From positions 1,391-65,390 of the forward strand of contig LM655206.1 of assembly GCA_000824825.2 (NCBI GenBank): 64,000 bases of DNA, read 5' to 3'. The DNA is from Mesorhizobium sp. ORS 3324. GTDB taxonomy: Bacteria > Pseudomonadota > Alphaproteobacteria > Rhizobiales > Rhizobiaceae. Below, one piece after another: positions 16,695-25,771 of the stretch (the first letter of the stretch is position 1; the number at the start of each line of letters is the position of its first letter). A model generated the notes under the pieces. It was given only the letters and a program-made list of their open reading frames with translations, did not search any database and had not been told where the DNA came from. A program made the position numbers and the translations under genes.

Positions 16695-18133
16695 GATCCG
16701 GCTCCGATCGATTGGTCGATACGCACCGGAAACATGGGCTCGCACACGGCCACGCCCTCCGTCAGCGCCGGCCGGCGCTCGGCTTTCAATGTCTCGACCG
16801 GGCGCTCGCTGCCGGCGCGGTAAAGCGTCGTGCCGACGATGCCGCGTTCGCCTGCCCGATAGGCGGCGTTGCGCTTCGCGGCGGCCGTCTGCACGCGGTT
16901 CTGGATATACCCCTGCTGCAGGCTGTTGAGCACGCCACCCTCGGCTTCGATGCGCTGGAACTCCTCCCATGCCGCGGCACAAAGCTCGTTGGTCAGCGCC
17001 TCGACCGCGCCAGAGCCGCTGGCCGGATCGGCGACGCGGTGGATGTGGCTTTCATGCGCCATGATAAGCTGCGCGTTGCGGGCGACGCGGCGGGCAAAAC
17101 CGGCCGGCAGGCCATGCGCGATGGTGTGCGGCAGGATGGAGATCGAATCGGCGCCGCCAGCGGCGGCCGCGAAGCCTCCTATCGCCGTGCGCAGGATGTT
17201 GGTTTCCGGATCGGCGACCGTCATCATGCGATAGGAAGTCTCGGCGTGGACATTTGCCGTCGAGGCCGGGATCGAGCAGGCTTCCTGGATCCGCGCCCAG
17301 AGTTTGCGCAGCGACCGCACTTTGGCCATCGATAGGAACTGGTCCTGGTCGACGCTGAGCGCAAAGCCGATATGGGGTGCTGCGTAGACGAGCGGCTGGC
17401 GCGCCTTCTCGAACATCCTGAGGTAGGAGACGGCCGAGGCCATCATCGTGCCGAGCTCCTGCGCCTCGGTGGCGCCGGCATTGTGGAAGACGCGGCCGTC
17501 CGCCTCGAGCAGCACGCCCGGCACGCCCATCGAGAAGAAATGTGCCAGCGACTGCGGCATCGATTCCTGCAATGCCTCGATCGACATCCGCAGCCGTCCG
17601 GTGCCGGCGAAGATCGCCGCCGGGTCGATGCCGAAGGAAAGGTTGAGCTTCGTCGGATCGGATCGGCGCCGGGCCAGGAAGGCAAGCAGCCAGTCGGCCA
17701 CGGCGCGGCTCCACGGATGCGCATCGATGCGCACCTGCACGCGGTTGAGCGGCACGCCGTCGAGCACCGTTTCCAACGCTTCCGCTGTTCTCGGCAGGCC
17801 GTAGCCGAAGGCGTTCGGCGCGCCCTCGAAAACCAGTGACAGGCCGGTGGCGCCCTGCGCGATGTCCTCCAGTGCCTGGGCGCTGGCACGGACGATATCG
17901 GGATCGTCGACGCGCTGGCTGACGATCCAGGGCGACTTCGGGTTGGTGCGCACCAGCGGCTCGGCCGTCGCCGAGCGTTCGCTGAGCGGCTCGATGCGGA
18001 TGCCGTCATCGGTATGGGAAACGAGCTTCTCCTCGAAGGACCCGCCGGCAAGCGCTTTTTCCGCCAGCGCCAGCCAGCGCTTGGCATCCGGGCTCGGAAG
18101 GTCGACATCCCTGGTCAAGGCGCCGGCGCCCAT
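16691..18133 (-). CDS. Methylmalonyl-CoA mutase, small (beta) subunit
   Basis: A 480-aa homologue of the mutase barrel lacking the C-terminal DxHxxG cobalamin domain, as expected for the structural beta subunit of heterodimeric enzymes. Conserved stretches include WIVSQRVDDPD, RLRMSIEALQESMPQSLAHF and AETSYRMMTVADPETNILRT. I place the start at ATG 18133, which has GAGGA six bases upstream; ATGs at 18157 and 18202 are in frame but lack such a site. It is first in a two-gene operon with the large subunit and is divergent from the HerA-like gene. Confidence 0.93.
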   Translation of the reverse strand: MGAGALTRDVDLPSPDAKRWLALAEKALAGGSFEEKLVSHTDDGIRIEPLSERSATAEPLVRTNPKSPWIVSQRVDDPDIVRASAQALEDIAQGATGLSLVFEGAPNAFGYGLPRTAEALETVLDGVPLNRVQVRIDAHPWSRAVADWLLAFLARRRSDPTKLNLSFGIDPAAIFAGTGRLRMSIEALQESMPQSLAHFFSMGVPGVLLEADGRVFHNAGATEAQELGTMMASAVSYLRMFEKARQPLVYAAPHIGFALSVDQDQFLSMAKVRSLRKLWARIQEACSIPASTANVHAETSYRMMTVADPETNILRTAIGGFAAAAGGADSISILPHTIAHGLPAGFARRVARNAQLIMAHESHIHRVADPASGSGAVEALTNELCAAAWEEFQRIEAEGGVLNSLQQGYIQNRVQTAAAKRNAAYRAGERGIVGTTLYRAGSERPVETLKAERRPALTEGVAVCEPMFPVRIDQSIGAGS

Positions 18134-18387
18134 CGCATTCCTCGTCTCTTGCCGCATCTGCCGCCAGTCTAAGGTCCTCGGACGGATATCACAATGCGAC
18201 ATCCGCCGCCGTCGCTCCGGCGGCCGCTAACCGATTGCCAAACATGCTCAAAATCCGCAAGCGTCGAAAGGTCGATTTTGAACGCGAACGTCATTTCGAC
18301 AATGGCCATTGTCGCTCGGCGGCAGCGTTACTATACCTCGGATCAGGCTCGGGCTTTTTTACAAAACAGATTTGCGGAGACCGGACA

Positions 18388-19911
18388 ATGGCTGACGACA
18401 CCAGCATCTTCATCGGCGCCAGCCGCAAGCCAGACGATTCCTACCAGCGCGCCGAGGCGCTTCTGCTGCGCTATGGCAATCGCCATGGCCTGATCACCGG
18501 CGCCACCGGCACCGGCAAGACGGTCAGCCTGCAGGTCCTGGCCGAGGGCTTTTCCAACGCCGGCGTGCCGGTCTTCTGCGCCGACATCAAGGGCGACCTT
18601 TCCGGAATCGCCATGATGGGCGAGGCCAAGGATTTCCTGGTCAAGCGCGCCGGAGAGGTGAAGCTCGACCCTTACCAGTTCCAGGAATTCCCGGTCATCT
18701 TCTGGGACCTGTTCGGCGAGCAGGGCCATCCGATCCGCGCCACCATCTCCGAAATGGGGCCGCTGCTGATGTCGCGGCTGATGAACCTGACCGAAGCGCA
18801 GGAAGGCGTCATGAACATCGCTTTCCGCATCGCCGACGAAGAGGGCCTGCTGCTGCTCGACCTCAAGGACCTGCAGGCGCTGCTTGCCAACATCGCCGAG
18901 CGCGCCGACGAGCTCAGCGCCCGTTACGGCAATGTCACCAAGCCGTCCGTCGGCGCCATCCAGCGCACGCTTCTGGTCCTGGAAAGCCAAGGCGCCGCGA
19001 ATTTCTTCGGCGAGCCGGCGCTGCGCATTGCCGATCTCATGCGCACGACCCGCGATGGCCGCGGCGCGGTCAGCGTTTTGGCCGCCGACAAGCTGATGAT
19101 GAATCCCAGGCTCTACGCCACCTTCCTGCTCTGGCTGATGTCGGAGCTTTTCGAGGAATTACCCGAGGTCGGCGACCTCGAGCGGCCGAAGCTGGTCTTC
19201 TTCTTCGACGAGGCGCATCTCCTGTTCGAGGACGCGCCGAAGGTGCTGATCGATCGCGTCGAGCAGGTGGTGCGGCTCATCCGCTCCAAGGGCGTCGGCG
19301 TCTATTTCGTCACGCAGAACCCGCTCGACATTCCGGAAAAGGTCCTGGCCCAGCTCGGCAACCGCGTGCAGCATGCGTTGCGTGCCTATACGCCGCGCGA
19401 GCAACAGGCGGTGCGGACGGCGGCCGAGACGTTCCGGCCCAATCCCGATTTCGACTGCGCCACCGCCATTACCCAGCTCGCCACCGGCGAGGCTCTGGTC
19501 TCGATGCTTGAGGACAAAGGCGTTCCGGCGATGGTCCAGCGCACGCTGATCCGGCCGCCGTCCTCGCGGCTCGGCCCGATCACCCCGGACGAGCGCCGTA
19601 AGATCATCGCCGAGAGTCCCGTCACCGGCCAGTATGACCAGATGGTCGATCGCGAATCTGCCTTCGAGATCTTGCAGAAGAAGGCCAAGGAGGCGCAGGA
19701 CGCCGAAGCGCAGGCGCAGCAGGCGGGCAGCGGCGGCTCGAACTGGACCATCCCGGGCTTCGAGGACGTTTTGGGAACAACTGGACGGCGGTCCTCCAGC
19801 CGCCAGACGGTGGCGGAGGCCGCGATCAAGTCGGTGGTGCGCTCGGTCGGCTCGTCGGTTGGCCGCGCCATCGTGCGCGGTATCCTGGGCAGCCTGGCGC
19901 GGGGACGTTAG
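18388..19911 (+). CDS. HerA-like P-loop ATPase (DUF853 family)
   Basis: A 507-aa ATPase of the FtsK/HerA superfamily. Walker A GATGTGKT is at 38-45, and the Walker B strand KLVFFFDEAHLLFED lies near residue 270. VRLIRSKGVGVYFVTQNPLDIPEKVL is a hallmark of the DUF853/YjgR group. The C-terminus is rich in Ala, Gln, Ser and Gly with a basic tail. These proteins are widespread and their role is not settled; DNA handling is inferred from the superfamily only. GGAG precedes the ATG at 18388. It stands alone, divergent from the mutase operon. Confidence 0.9.
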   Translation: MADDTSIFIGASRKPDDSYQRAEALLLRYGNRHGLITGATGTGKTVSLQVLAEGFSNAGVPVFCADIKGDLSGIAMMGEAKDFLVKRAGEVKLDPYQFQEFPVIFWDLFGEQGHPIRATISEMGPLLMSRLMNLTEAQEGVMNIAFRIADEEGLLLLDLKDLQALLANIAERADELSARYGNVTKPSVGAIQRTLLVLESQGAANFFGEPALRIADLMRTTRDGRGAVSVLAADKLMMNPRLYATFLLWLMSELFEELPEVGDLERPKLVFFFDEAHLLFEDAPKVLIDRVEQVVRLIRSKGVGVYFVTQNPLDIPEKVLAQLGNRVQHALRAYTPREQQAVRTAAETFRPNPDFDCATAITQLATGEALVSMLEDKGVPAMVQRTLIRPPSSRLGPITPDERRKIIAESPVTGQYDQMVDRESAFEILQKKAKEAQDAEAQAQQAGSGGSNWTIPGFEDVLGTTGRRSSSRQTVAEAAIKSVVRSVGSSVGRAIVRGILGSLARGR

Positions 19912-19939
19912 GACTGGCGGCCGATCGTGCCGCCGAATC

Positions 19940-20676
19940 TCACTGCCCGATGTTGGCGGGAGAGCGGGCCGGCGAGTGTGCCAAAGGCGGAACCGCTCCA
20001 AGTCCGTCGTGCTGAAGGGGTTGTTCAAGCAGCCGCTCTCGCGCATGTGCCCGAGACTGCCGCGCGTGGTCCGCGCTCCAGGCGCTGATCGCCTGCGCTG
20101 CGCCCAGCCACAGCAAGGGCACGATTTCGATGACCACCCGATGCTCCACCAGACGTCCGAAAAGCAGGGTGGAGACGAGAAACGGTATGCCGAACCACAG
20201 CAGTGTCCGTTTCAGCACAGGGTCGAGGTGCCGGTGCAGGAGCAGAACGGGCACGTAGAGACCGGCACCGAAGCGGGCGAGATAGGTCAACAGATAGAGG
20301 GCATTGGTGAACAGCCAGAGATTATCCGCCAGATGGATCTCGTAATTGCTCCCCGGGATGCTGGCATAAGGATTGGGTAGCCCCGGAAACAACCATCTGA
20401 TGCCAGCCTGAATCAGGACGAAAATGATCACTTGCGCCGCCAGCGTCGTCGCCAGCGTGCGGCGGTCGAGCGCTCCCCAGGATAATTCGCCAGGGACAGC
20501 AGCAGAATGAGGGCCAGGACGCGCAGGTCGATTGCGGCGATGGCGGCTATGACGTCGCCGAAGCCGACGCTGGAGGAAAGCATCAGATACGCAGCCAGAA
20601 AAATGATGATCGTTGGGACAAGAAAACCTCTCGCGCGGAGTACGTTCTTGCCCTGCTCGCTACTCAGCATATGCAC
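19940..20676 (-). pseudogene. Multi-pass membrane protein of unknown function, split by a frameshift
   Basis: Two minus-strand frames join into one membrane protein of about 245 residues. The first (20676-20428) gives MLSSEQGKNVLRARG and then two hydrophobic helices ending LALILLLSLANYPG. The second (from about 20475 to 19940) continues LDRRTLATTLAAQVIIFVLI and further helices such as FTNALYLLTYLARFGAGLYV and TLLWFGIPFLVSTLLFG. The break sits in a GGGG run near 20475-20480, and one extra base there would restore a continuous frame. It may be true decay or a sequencing error. The family is not recognised; there are about five hydrophobic segments and a basic C-terminal tail. Confidence 0.6.
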
Positions 20677-21050
20677 GCGCGCTCCGGAAACTCGCGGTTT
20701 GGTCTGCGGATCTTTGCGGCTGGCCGTGAAGCGAACTTCCGGAATCCGGCCGGACCCTGTACCCGGCGTTTGGGGTGATGACCGTCTTCTGGTCTTTGCG
20801 GCGGCCTGTGCCTAGGCCCAAGCCTCGGTGATGAACGCCGCAGATTCTGCAAAGTTCCAGACACCGCTCGCCATGCGGCGAATCCGTTCCTACGAAATCC
20901 AACGCGGCGGGATTTAACGCGGTGGTGGCGGCCTACTCGTCGTCCCACAACCACCGCTATATTCCAGTAAAGTATAAAGTTTTCGCGAGGTAACTTTTTC
21001 TCTTCTATATCGCAATTTCGTGAAATACCGAGGGACCCAAATCGTGCCTC
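20677..21050. other. Intergenic region without a convincing gene
   Basis: About 370 bases between the frameshifted membrane protein and the AraC-type gene. Open frames on the minus strand (up to 143 codons) have Arg/Pro-rich, low-similarity translations and overlap other frames, so I regard them as noncoding. The part from about 20950 to 21045 is AT-rich and probably holds the promoter of the AraC-type gene. Confidence 0.4.
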
Positions 21051-21059
21051 TTGGCATAT

Positions 21060-21605
21060 ATGCCATCGGTCGAGATCGATGGCGCCACCATCCATGCGCG
21101 ATCACGAAACACCTTGCCCAGGGAACTGAATGTACACTCTCAGGTTGAGCCAGGACCGCCGGAGGCTGAGCAGCGGGAGGCCGGATTGCGGCGCGACGAT
21201 GATCTGCCAGCTTGGTTTTCGAAAACCGCTGAAAGACGCCCGCCGATGAACGCCAAGGGCGGGCTGTCGGCCAATCGTGCCCGTCAGGTACAGGAATTTC
21301 TGAAACAGAATTTTTCGCGCAAGCTGTCGCTGGCGGAGATGGCGGCGGTTTGCGATCTGTCCCCTTACCATTTCGCCCGTGCGTTCTCCAAGACGTTCGG
21401 GATATCGCCGCATCAGTATGTCCTCATGCTTCGCCTGGATTTTGCCGAAAAGCTGCTTGCCGACAGACGCATGCCGATCACGGACATCGCCGATTTGAGC
21501 GGCTTCTCGAGCCAGAGCCACTTCACCACCACGATGAAGAAATATCGCAACGCGACCCCGCGGCAGGTACGAGCACGGCTGGGTCGATCGCGGACCAGTG
21601 AGTAA
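21060..21605 (+). CDS. AraC-family transcriptional regulator
   Basis: A 181-aa protein whose C-terminal 100 residues form a complete AraC DNA-binding domain with two helix-turn-helix units. The first is KLSLAEMAAVCDLSPYHFAR and the second is MPITDIADLSGFSSQSHFTT followed by KYRNATPRQVR. The N-terminal 75 residues are short, charged and proline-rich, not a cupin sensor, so the ligand, if any, is unknown. The in-frame ATG at 21060 is used; a TTG at 21051 is possible. No target genes are evident nearby, apart perhaps from the adjacent membrane protein. Confidence 0.8.
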   Translation: MPSVEIDGATIHARSRNTLPRELNVHSQVEPGPPEAEQREAGLRRDDDLPAWFSKTAERRPPMNAKGGLSANRARQVQEFLKQNFSRKLSLAEMAAVCDLSPYHFARAFSKTFGISPHQYVLMLRLDFAEKLLADRRMPITDIADLSGFSSQSHFTTTMKKYRNATPRQVRARLGRSRTSE

Positions 21606-21715
21606 GGCGATGCTAATTTATTGACAGGGTTATTTATGGTTCGGCGTATAAAAGGTATATCTAAAGTAATTGCGCATTAGCCTCCGGGAAATCCGCTGTA
21701 TATTTTCAGATATGC

Positions 21716-21984
21716 AGCAAGAATGCGGACGGTGCCGGCTGCCAGGTCGTCGAGGTGTTCCGCAACCATCGCCACTGGGACGATGACGACGGCACCGGCT
21801 TTCCCTATGAGCACTGCGCGGCGCTCTCCGTCGGCAAGAATGTCCATGCCGGCAAGCCCTTCTTCTGGGGCGCCGCCTCGGCGACCACCCGCCGGGATGC
21901 GGAGGAGAAGGCCATGGCGCTTTGCGGCGGCAAGGAGGCGGCAAGGAGAAGGAGTGCAAGGTCCGCGAGTGGGTCTGCACCTGA
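21716..21984 (+). pseudogene. Fragment of a small cysteine-containing (exported-type) protein
   Basis: The frame reads CSKNADGAGCQVVEVFRNH, then GTGFPYEHCAALSVGKN and FFWGAASATTRRDAEEKAMA, with regularly spaced cysteines. Near 21935 the frame shifts; the other frame continues GGKEKECKVREWVCT and stops at 21984. No start codon or signal peptide precedes it, so both the N-terminus and the frame are damaged. The layout (aromatic, GAASATTRRDAE helix, paired Cys) recalls DUF4189-like secreted proteins, but this is only an impression. Confidence 0.4.
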
Positions 21985-21999
21985 CGCAGGGCCCCTCGA

Positions 22000-22650
22000 T
22001 CAGAGGGCAGGGCGCTTGGCTATGGCAAGTCCGATACCGAGCGCGATCATCGCGCCTCCCGAGGCCTCGCGCAGCCGGCGTATCACGCCGGTGCGCCCGG
22101 CCGCGCCTTCCCTGATGCGGCTCGCCGCGAAGGCGACCACGACATCGGCAAGCGTGTTGAGCGTCACCGACACGAAGCCGAGAACCATGAACTGCAGGGC
22201 GACGTGGCCGGCACTGAGATTCACGAACTGCGGAATGAAGGCCAGAAAGAAGGCTGCCGTCTTCGGGTTCAGCGCTTCGACCAGCACCCCTTCGCGAAAC
22301 GCTCGGCCGGCGCCGACCGCGGGCGCCGGCGCGCCGCCGTCCAGCATCGTCTTTGCCTCGCGGCGGGCGGACTGGAAGGTGCGGAAGCCCAGCCAGACCA
22401 GGTAGACGGCGCCGATCAGCTTCAGCGCCGTGAACAATTCCGCGCTGGCGAGCACGAGGGCCGAAACGCCCAGGCTGCCGGCAACCACGTGGACCATGCC
22501 GCCCAAGCCGGTGCCGAAACTGGAGGCGATGCCTTCGGCGCGCCCGCCGGCCAGCGTGCGCGCCGCAACGTAGAAGATGCCCGGTCCCGGCGTGATGGCA
22601 AGCAGGAACGCTGCGGCGACATACAAGGCGAACTGGGTCAGATCGGGCAT
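22000..22650 (-). CDS. LysE/RhtB-family amino acid exporter
   Basis: A 216-aa inner-membrane protein with about six hydrophobic segments. The N-terminal FLLAITPGPGIFYVAARTLAGG is the LysE-family signature, and LVWLGFRTFQSARR ends the third helix. NPKTAAFFLAFIPQFV follows as in RhtB-type exporters of lysine, threonine or homoserine. The ATG at 22650 gives the normal family length. It lies on the same strand just downstream of the PaiB-like gene (28 bases), so the two are probably co-transcribed under the divergent MocR regulator. Confidence 0.9.
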   Translation of the reverse strand: MPDLTQFALYVAAAFLLAITPGPGIFYVAARTLAGGRAEGIASSFGTGLGGMVHVVAGSLGVSALVLASAELFTALKLIGAVYLVWLGFRTFQSARREAKTMLDGGAPAPAVGAGRAFREGVLVEALNPKTAAFFLAFIPQFVNLSAGHVALQFMVLGFVSVTLNTLADVVVAFAASRIREGAAGRTGVIRRLREASGGAMIALGIGLAIAKRPAL

Positions 22651-22678
22651 GGTGAACTCGGCTCGAAAGGATTGGGCT

Positions 22679-23302
22679 TCACGACGGGATAAGACGGGCG
22701 ACCTCACGGTCCGAAGGCCGGTCGCTCGCCGAAAGGCCGGACACGACACCGGCGCGGTCGGCCGCGTTGCGGTTCTGGCTCATCTTGCGCTTGCCTTCGA
22801 GCCGCGCGATCGGCATGCGCAACCCGACAATCCCCTTTAGTTGCGCCCGAATGAAATCCGGCGGCGCATCCGATACGGACCAGGGCGAGGCGCGCCCGCC
22901 TTCATGGAGGTTGGTGAGGCGCGTCACGATTTCGAGCAGCCTGTCGGCATCCTCGAAGAATTCGACCGCCCCATGGGCATGGACGGCGACATAGTTCCAG
23001 GTCGGCACCACCTTTCCGGTTTCCCGCTTGGTCTGGTACCAGGCCGGCGTCACATAGGCGTCCGGCCCCATGAATATCGCAAGGCCGTCGCCCAACGGCG
23101 GAGCGCCCCAGTGCGGATTTGCCTTGGCGACATGGCCGTAGAGCGTGCCGTGCTCGCCTTCGCTCTCGTCGAGAAGAAGCGGCAACGGTGTCGCCAACAG
23201 TCCTTCCGCCGTGGCGGTGACTAGCGTTGCCAGACGCGCCGCGCGGATCGTTGCCCTGAGGCTCTCCTTGTCGTCGTCGCGGAAGGCGGGCGGTATGTAC
23301 AT
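22679..23302 (-). CDS. PaiB-like FMN-binding protein
   Basis: A 207-aa split-barrel flavin-binding protein of the PaiB/FMN_bind_2 family. Characteristic stretches are MYIPPAFRDDD at the start, GHVAKANPHW (56-65), and TWNYVAVHAHGAVEFFED. Bacillus PaiB was described as a negative regulator of sporulation and protease genes; in proteobacteria the role is unclear and an FMN-dependent function is possible. The AAGGAG ribosome binding site is eight bases before the ATG. It is divergent from the MocR-type regulator, a pairing seen often in proteobacteria. Confidence 0.88.
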   Translation of the reverse strand: MYIPPAFRDDDKESLRATIRAARLATLVTATAEGLLATPLPLLLDESEGEHGTLYGHVAKANPHWGAPPLGDGLAIFMGPDAYVTPAWYQTKRETGKVVPTWNYVAVHAHGAVEFFEDADRLLEIVTRLTNLHEGGRASPWSVSDAPPDFIRAQLKGIVGLRMPIARLEGKRKMSQNRNAADRAGVVSGLSASDRPSDREVARLIPS

Positions 23303-23313
23303 GGCAAAAACTC

Positions 23314-23326
23314 CTTGCGTTGCAAG
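23314..23326. promoter_or_regulatory. Palindrome in the paiB-mocR divergent promoter
   Basis: CTTGC-GTT-GCAAG is a perfect inverted repeat in the 77-base gap between the divergent starts. A second GTTGCAAC palindrome occurs at about 23388-23395, just inside the regulator gene. MocR proteins often bind two such half-site groups in divergent promoters, so these are candidate operators. The first overlaps the paiB ribosome binding site region. Confidence 0.4.
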
Positions 23327-23379
23327 AAAAGATGCCGGAAGGCTGGCTTGCTTGGAACATCCAGTTCTGAAGGTTTTCG

Positions 23380-24810
23380 GTGGTCCAGTTGCAACAGGAC
23401 GACGGTGTCGCGCGCCGTATCATCGCGGCGATCAAGACACAGATACACAGCGGCGCCTACCGGCCCGGCGACCGCCTGCCTTCGACACGCGCCTTCGCGG
23501 CCGAATGGGGCGCGTCACGAACCACGGTGACGGCGGCCTACAGCCAGCTTAACGCCGAAGGCTACCTGATCATTCGCCACGGCGCGCGTGCGATCGTGGC
23601 TCCGGGACTGGCGACGGCGTCAGGCGAGGCGCCCGTCACGACTGCTCAGCCTCGGAACCTCTCTGCGTTCGCCAATCGACTGCTCGCCATGCCTCCGCCG
23701 GCGGAAGCACAGCCGGCCAGGGTTGCGGATTTCCGCTATGGTGACCTGTCGGGGGCGGACTTTCCGGTATTGGCCTGGCGGCGGGCGTCGAACAAGGCCA
23801 TTCTTCAGCGCGCCGCCCGGCTGCGCTACGGCGACCCGCAGGGGTCTTCGGCTCTCCGCAGCGCGCTTCAAACTTATCTCTGGCGCGCACGCGGCATCAG
23901 TTGCACGCCGGATCAGATCGTCGTCGTCAACGGCTCGCAGCAAGGGCTCGACCTCTGCGCCCGGCTGCTGCTCGATCCGGGCGACCCGTTCGTCATCGAG
24001 AACCCGGGCTATCTGCTCGCCCGCCATGTTTTCGTGGCGGCGGGTGGCGTGGCCGTGCCGGTGGCCGTCGACGCGGACGGGCTGAAGACGGATGCGCTGC
24101 CGACGGCTCGTCTCGCCTACGTGACGCCGTCGCACCAGTTTCCGCTCGGCGGCGTGCTTTCGGCCACGCGGCGGCGCGCCCTCCTGGCCTGGGCGGGGGC
24201 GACAGGCGCCTACATCGTCGAGGACGATTATGACGGCGAATACCGCCACGACATCGCCCCCATCCCGCCGCTGCAGACACTCGACCCGGACACGGTCATC
24301 TATGTCGGCACGCTGTCAAAGACGCTCTCGCCCACCTTGAGGCTCGGCTATCTCGTCGTCCCCGCCGGCCTGCGCCTGGCGTTCAGCGAGGCGAAGCGCC
24401 TGAGCGACCGGCATGCCCCGATGCTGGAACAGGATGTGTTGGCCGAGCTGCTGGCGAGCGGTGCCTACGAGCGCCACGTCCGCAGCATCCGCAGAAAGAA
24501 CGCCGAGCGCAGGGAAGTCCTGCTGCGGGCGTTGACCGATTGTCTGGGGCAGGGCGTGGCTGTTGCGGGCGCCGACACTGGCCTGCATGTCGTTGCCTGG
24601 CTGAGCGGCATCGCCGCCGAACGTGAGCCAGCGATCATCACGGCGGCGCGCGCCGCCGGGATCGGCCTCTATCCCGTGTCGCCGCTCTATGACCCAAACG
24701 GGCCACGACCGGAAACAGCCGGCTTCATCATGGGCTACGCCGGGCTCGACACGGAGTCGCTGCGCCGCGGCGTTGCAGTGTTGGCGACCATACTGGCCGA
24801 GCGGCACTGA
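23380..24810 (+). CDS. MocR/PdxR-type regulator (GntR DNA-binding plus aminotransferase domain)
   Basis: A 476-aa regulator. Residues 1-75 form a GntR winged helix (IKTQIHSGAYRPGDRLPSTR, then SRTTVTAAYSQLNAEGYL). The rest is a fold-type I aminotransferase domain with PLP lysine Lys314 in GTLSKTLSPTLRLGYL and the EDDYDGEYRHD motif (281-291). Members sense PLP or amino compounds and control divergent genes. The GTG start at 23380 has GAAGG about eight bases upstream. It probably controls the divergent paiB-lysE pair. Confidence 0.92.
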   Translation: MVQLQQDDGVARRIIAAIKTQIHSGAYRPGDRLPSTRAFAAEWGASRTTVTAAYSQLNAEGYLIIRHGARAIVAPGLATASGEAPVTTAQPRNLSAFANRLLAMPPPAEAQPARVADFRYGDLSGADFPVLAWRRASNKAILQRAARLRYGDPQGSSALRSALQTYLWRARGISCTPDQIVVVNGSQQGLDLCARLLLDPGDPFVIENPGYLLARHVFVAAGGVAVPVAVDADGLKTDALPTARLAYVTPSHQFPLGGVLSATRRRALLAWAGATGAYIVEDDYDGEYRHDIAPIPPLQTLDPDTVIYVGTLSKTLSPTLRLGYLVVPAGLRLAFSEAKRLSDRHAPMLEQDVLAELLASGAYERHVRSIRRKNAERREVLLRALTDCLGQGVAVAGADTGLHVVAWLSGIAAEREPAIITAARAAGIGLYPVSPLYDPNGPRPETAGFIMGYAGLDTESLRRGVAVLATILAERH

Positions 24811-24839
24811 CGATCTGAAGCTCAGGACGATCGCGGTAG

Positions 24840-25757
24840 TCAGCCGACCTCGATGTTCATCTCGGCGATCAGGCGCTCGCGGCCGGCCAGCGAATTCAGC
24901 GCCTTGTCGCCCAGTTCGCGGGCGACGAGGTTCAGAAGCGCTTCGCAAAAGACGATGTAGGCGCCCATGCTGTTGGAGTAGAAGCTGCTGGCGTGGGGAA
25001 TGAAGAAGGCATGCTCGGCCGGGGGAACGAGCGGCGAGGATCGGGAATCGGTGATCGCGATAACCGCCTGACCATTCGCCGCGGCGATCCTGCCAACCTC
25101 GGCAACGCTGCGCGTGTAGGGCGCGCAGCTCGCGATGACGACGACGTCGCCCTTGTCGAGCTGTGATAGGGCTTCGGCGACTCCGAGTCGCGGAGCATCC
25201 AGAAGCGCCACGTCGGAGCGCACCATGCCCAGGCAATAAGTGAGAAAGCTCGCCAACGAATGGAATTGGCGGACGCCGTGGATGCGCACGCGGTGCGCGC
25301 TTGCGAGCAGCCCGATCGCTCCCTTCAGCGAGGCGCCATCCAGCTGGCCGAGGAAGGCGTCGACATTCGCCGCGGTTTCCCGCGCTAGGTGCTCGAAGAC
25401 TTCGACCTCGGCATCGCGCGCGGACGGCGTCGCCATGAGCCGTCCGGCCTGGCGGCTGTAGAAATACTGCTGGTCGTTGGCGATGGCCTTGCGGAAGACG
25501 GCCTGGAAGTCGCTGAAACCTTCAAAGCCGAGACGCTTCGCCAGCCTTGTCAGGGTCGACGGATTGATGCCGAACTGATTGGCAAGCTCCGAGATCGAGC
25601 GGACGGCCGATTGTTCGGGCGCCTCCACCAGCTTGGCGAAAACGTCATGCGCTTTCGAGCCGAGGGAAAAGCCTGCTTCGTCGCGACCGACCGAGAGCGC
25701 CAGGGCCCTCAGTTCCTCGATGGTGCGCGGCGGCTCTGCAAAGGCTTCCTCTGGCAT
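24840..25757 (-). CDS. RpiR-family transcriptional regulator
   Basis: A 305-aa regulator with an N-terminal HTH_6 domain (about 30-105; SISELANQFGINPSTLTRLAKRL split around residue 70) and a C-terminal SIS sugar-isomerase-type domain (about 150-280; RVRIHGVRQFHSLASFL, VVVIASCAPYTRSVAEV). RpiR proteins bind phosphosugars or other small acids. The ATG at 25757 is favoured because it gives the usual length; the longer frame begins within the upstream gene. It is the last gene of the minus-strand catabolic operon, 14 bases after the C45 gene, and a sister of the RpiR protein at 30100-30990. Confidence 0.88.
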   Translation of the reverse strand: MPEEAFAEPPRTIEELRALALSVGRDEAGFSLGSKAHDVFAKLVEAPEQSAVRSISELANQFGINPSTLTRLAKRLGFEGFSDFQAVFRKAIANDQQYFYSRQAGRLMATPSARDAEVEVFEHLARETAANVDAFLGQLDGASLKGAIGLLASAHRVRIHGVRQFHSLASFLTYCLGMVRSDVALLDAPRLGVAEALSQLDKGDVVVIASCAPYTRSVAEVGRIAAANGQAVIAITDSRSSPLVPPAEHAFFIPHASSFYSNSMGAYIVFCEALLNLVARELGDKALNSLAGRERLIAEMNIEVG

Positions 25758-25771
25758 CGCCCCGTTCCTGT

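Noticed and set aside
18134..18387. Cobalamin riboswitch before the methylmalonyl-CoA mutase operon
   Set aside because: I could not find the B12-box or a fitting multi-stem fold; the region looks like an ordinary divergent promoter.
20677..21095. 143-codon minus-strand frame upstream of the frameshifted membrane protein
   Set aside because: Arg/Pro-rich translation with no conserved motif, overlapping the AraC-type gene start region, and no good ribosome binding site.
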